Below are positions 12,251 through 13,644 of a DNA stretch of 13,644 nucleotides, piece after piece. The stretch spans positions 1 through 13,644 of the forward strand of contig CBDUYD010000077.1 of NCBI GenBank assembly GCA_965371355.1. Reading direction: 5' to 3'. The first letter of the stretch is position 1. Every line of letters begins with the position of its first letter. The DNA comes from JASJHI01 sp965371355 (GTDB taxonomy: Bacteria > Actinomycetota > Acidimicrobiia > Acidimicrobiales > Ilumatobacteraceae). Below the pieces are notes generated by a model. It was not told the DNA's origin, made no database searches, and saw only the letters and a list, made by a program, of their open reading frames with translations. Both the position numbers and the translations under genes were made by a program.

Positions 12251-12631
12251 GTGAACTTCGAGACCGGAATGCGGGGCAGCGCGAGCCTCCGGGTACGAGA
12301 GACCGACACCGCGAAGGCGTTGGGGTCGGGCGACGCCGAGGTTCTCGGCTCTCCCAGGCTGATCGCGCTGTGCGAACAGGCGACGGTCGACGCCATCGCC
12401 AGCGCCGTCGACGAGGGTTCGACCTCGGTCGGCATGCGCATCCAGTTCGACCACCTCCAACCGACCCCGGTCGGCGCGGAGGTGCACGCCGAGGCGGTCC
12501 TCGAGCGAATCGACGGGCGTCGCCTCAAGTTCACCGTGTCCGCCCGCGATTCGGGTGGCATCGTCGGCGCCGGCAAGATCACCCGCGTGGTGGTCGACCG
12601 CGACCGCTTCATGGGCAAGTGCTGCTCGTGA
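12251..12631 (+). CDS. Hotdog-fold acyl-CoA thioesterase, fluoroacetyl-CoA thioesterase (FlK)-like
   Basis: The 126-residue protein has the small hotdog fold of the FlK family, which hydrolyses acyl-CoA thioesters. By eye it aligns with Streptomyces cattleya FlK: EVLGSPRLIALCEQA (30-44) over the helix that carries catalytic Thr42 and Glu50, and FDHLQPTPVG (66-75) over the His76 region. The corresponding residues here are S34, E42 and H68, so Thr is replaced by Ser, which could still act. The end RRLKFTVSARDSGGIVGAGK is also typical. GTG 12251 is the start because of its TAGCGT box and because the protein then has family length. Most FlK-like genes have nothing to do with fluoroacetate; the natural substrate is unknown. 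It is divergent from tldD and precedes the CFA synthase by 123 nt. Confidence 0.85.
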   Translation: MNFETGMRGSASLRVRETDTAKALGSGDAEVLGSPRLIALCEQATVDAIASAVDEGSTSVGMRIQFDHLQPTPVGAEVHAEAVLERIDGRRLKFTVSARDSGGIVGAGKITRVVVDRDRFMGKCCS

Positions 12632-12723
12632 CCGCGCCGACACCCTGACCATCGGCCGACACCCCGACCATCGGTTGGCGGCACCGAGCCGCGCGATCCT
12701 CGGCGATGACCCGAGCGGTACAC

Positions 12724-12751
12724 ATGGTCGACACCATTTGACAGAATGGTG
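12724..12751 (+). promoter_or_regulatory. Two overlapping inverted repeats at the CFA synthase start
   Basis: ATGGT (12724-12728) can pair with ACCAT (12733-12737), while CACCATT (12732-12738) can pair with AATGGTG (12745-12751), leaving the loop TGACAG. Both pairings use the same central arm, so they exclude each other, and the second covers the in-frame ATG at 12746 and GTG 12749. This could be an operator for a dimeric repressor or a simple leader switch. The intergenic gap 12632-12754 shows nothing else clear. Confidence 0.4.
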
Positions 12752-12754
12752 GTG

Positions 12755-13644
12755 ATGACGGAGACCTCCACGGGGACACGTCCCGGCGACGTCGTGCACG
12801 ACCCGACCGGCCAGGCGACCAGTGATCCGGGCGGGGCGAATGGTGACGGAACGGTCGCCGACTCGATCGAGCCCATGCTCACCGCGCTGATGGGTGGACC
12901 GCCGCCCGTCCTCATCGAGTTCTGGGACGGGAGTTCCCTCGGATCCGACGAGCGGTCCGGCTCGCTGCGGATCAACTCCGCCGACGCGCTGCGCCGGGTC
13001 GTGTGGGCGCCGAACAATCTCGGGTTCGCCCGCGCGTTCGTGAGCGGTGAGATCGACGCGATCGGACCCCTCCCCGAACTGCTGAGGGCGTTGCAGCGCG
13101 CTGTTCGCCGTGACATCCGAATCGGACTCCGCGACGCCCCGGCCGTGTTCACGTCGGCACGAGCCCTCGGTGTGCTCGGCCGCCCGCTCGATCCACCGCC
13201 CGAGGAGCTGCTCCCACACGGGTTACGGCACTCGATCGGTCGCGACAGGCAGGCGGTCCGGCATCACTACGACGTCGGCAACGAATTCTACGAGATCGTG
13301 CTCGGGCCATCGATGACCTACTCGTGCGCACGGTTCGTCACACCTTCGACGAGCCTCGAGGATGCACAGGCGGCCAAGCACGAGTTGATCGCACGCAAGT
13401 TGGGCCTCGCGGACGACTCGTTCCGCGATGCCTGCCCAGGTGATCGTCCACGCCTGCTCGACGTCGGATGCGGATGGGGCTCGATGGCAATCCACGCGGC
13501 GGCGCGACACGCCGTCGATGTCGTCGGTGTGACGCTCAGTGAGGAGCAGGCTTCGTATGCGCGCGAGCGCGTCGCAGAGCGGGAGCTCACCGACCGGGTC
13601 GAGATTCGCGTGCAGGACTATCGCGAGATCACCGATCGGCCCTT
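12755..13644 (+). CDS. cfa: Cyclopropane-fatty-acyl-phospholipid synthase family methyltransferase (3' end beyond window)
   Basis: CFA synthase uses S-adenosylmethionine to add a methylene bridge across the double bonds of membrane phospholipid acyl chains. The visible 296 residues include a polar N-terminal tail (1-40), a small N-terminal domain, the family hallmark VRHHYDVGNEFY (168-179) followed by MTYSCARF, the SAM-binding LLDVGCGWGSMAIHAA (from 234), and GVTLSEEQ. The frame is open to the window edge, so roughly the last third (with the usual catalytic Tyr/Glu/Cys region) is not seen. In-frame starts cluster: ATG 12746, GTG 12749, GTG 12752, ATG 12755. ATG 12755 is chosen because CAGAAT, a weak -10, ends 7 nt before it. 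A related mycolic-acid-type or other fatty-acid methyltransferase remains possible. Confidence 0.9.
   Translation, partial: MTETSTGTRPGDVVHDPTGQATSDPGGANGDGTVADSIEPMLTALMGGPPPVLIEFWDGSSLGSDERSGSLRINSADALRRVVWAPNNLGFARAFVSGEIDAIGPLPELLRALQRAVRRDIRIGLRDAPAVFTSARALGVLGRPLDPPPEELLPHGLRHSIGRDRQAVRHHYDVGNEFYEIVLGPSMTYSCARFVTPSTSLEDAQAAKHELIARKLGLADDSFRDACPGDRPRLLDVGCGWGSMAIHAAARHAVDVVGVTLSEEQASYARERVAERELTDRVEIRVQDYREITDRP

Noticed and set aside
12738..12743. Perfect TTGACA as a -35 box for the CFA synthase
   Set aside because: A -10 at 16-18 nt downstream would fall inside the coding region (GAGACC there is no -10), so the match is probably chance and part of the inverted repeat loop.

Overview
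The window is GC-rich and densely coded, with 13 complete protein genes, one at each edge that is cut by the window end, and one tRNA. Nothing in it looks mobile: I see no transposase, integrase, CRISPR array or phage gene. Gene content and order point to an actinobacterium. The combination fits the deep-branching class Acidimicrobiia (Ilumatobacter-like) best, but that placement is a judgement from memory, not a computed phylogeny.

Layout. (1) Positions 1-94 hold the tail of a probable NAD-dependent epimerase on the + strand, followed by tRNA-Ala(CGC) on the - strand. (2) Positions 292-5679 are mostly - strand: galU, a moeA/glp-type gephyrin homologue, moaA, moaC, and last a three-helix membrane protein with a long disordered loop resembling the Glp receptor GlpR. 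A + strand DUF1089 (putative glycolipid-binding) gene sits between moeA and galU. (3) At about 5690 galU and an FmdB-family gene diverge from overlapping -10 boxes. The + strand then runs FmdB-like, mtnP (methylthioadenosine phosphorylase) and an SAF-domain membrane protein. (4) Positions 7775-12131 are a tight - strand operon: tldD, tldE/pmbA, PHP phosphoesterase, uppP. (5) Diverging from tldD are a FlK-like hotdog thioesterase and a cyclopropane-fatty-acid synthase that runs off the end.

How the genes fit together. moeA, moaA and moaC are molybdenum-cofactor genes. The moeA product also belongs to the family of corynebacterial Glp, a gephyrin-like protein that works with a membrane receptor (GlpR) in cell division, and a GlpR-shaped protein closes the same gene run. 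GalU (UDP-glucose), UppP (lipid carrier recycling), the DUF1089 protein and CFA synthase all concern envelope or lipids. The order FmdB / galU / moeA / GlpR-like resembles the Mycobacterium tuberculosis Rv0991c-Rv0993-Rv0994-Rv0996 neighbourhood.

Most notable signals: an FmdB/Ruc homologue that has lost all four zinc cysteines and carries a Gly-Ser repeat tail; the Glp/GlpR-like pair embedded in a Moco gene run; a recurring TANNNT box 6-10 nt before start codons, suggesting widespread leaderless transcription; overlapping divergent promoters; and a 17-bp hairpin plus 15-bp tandem repeat between two convergent genes.
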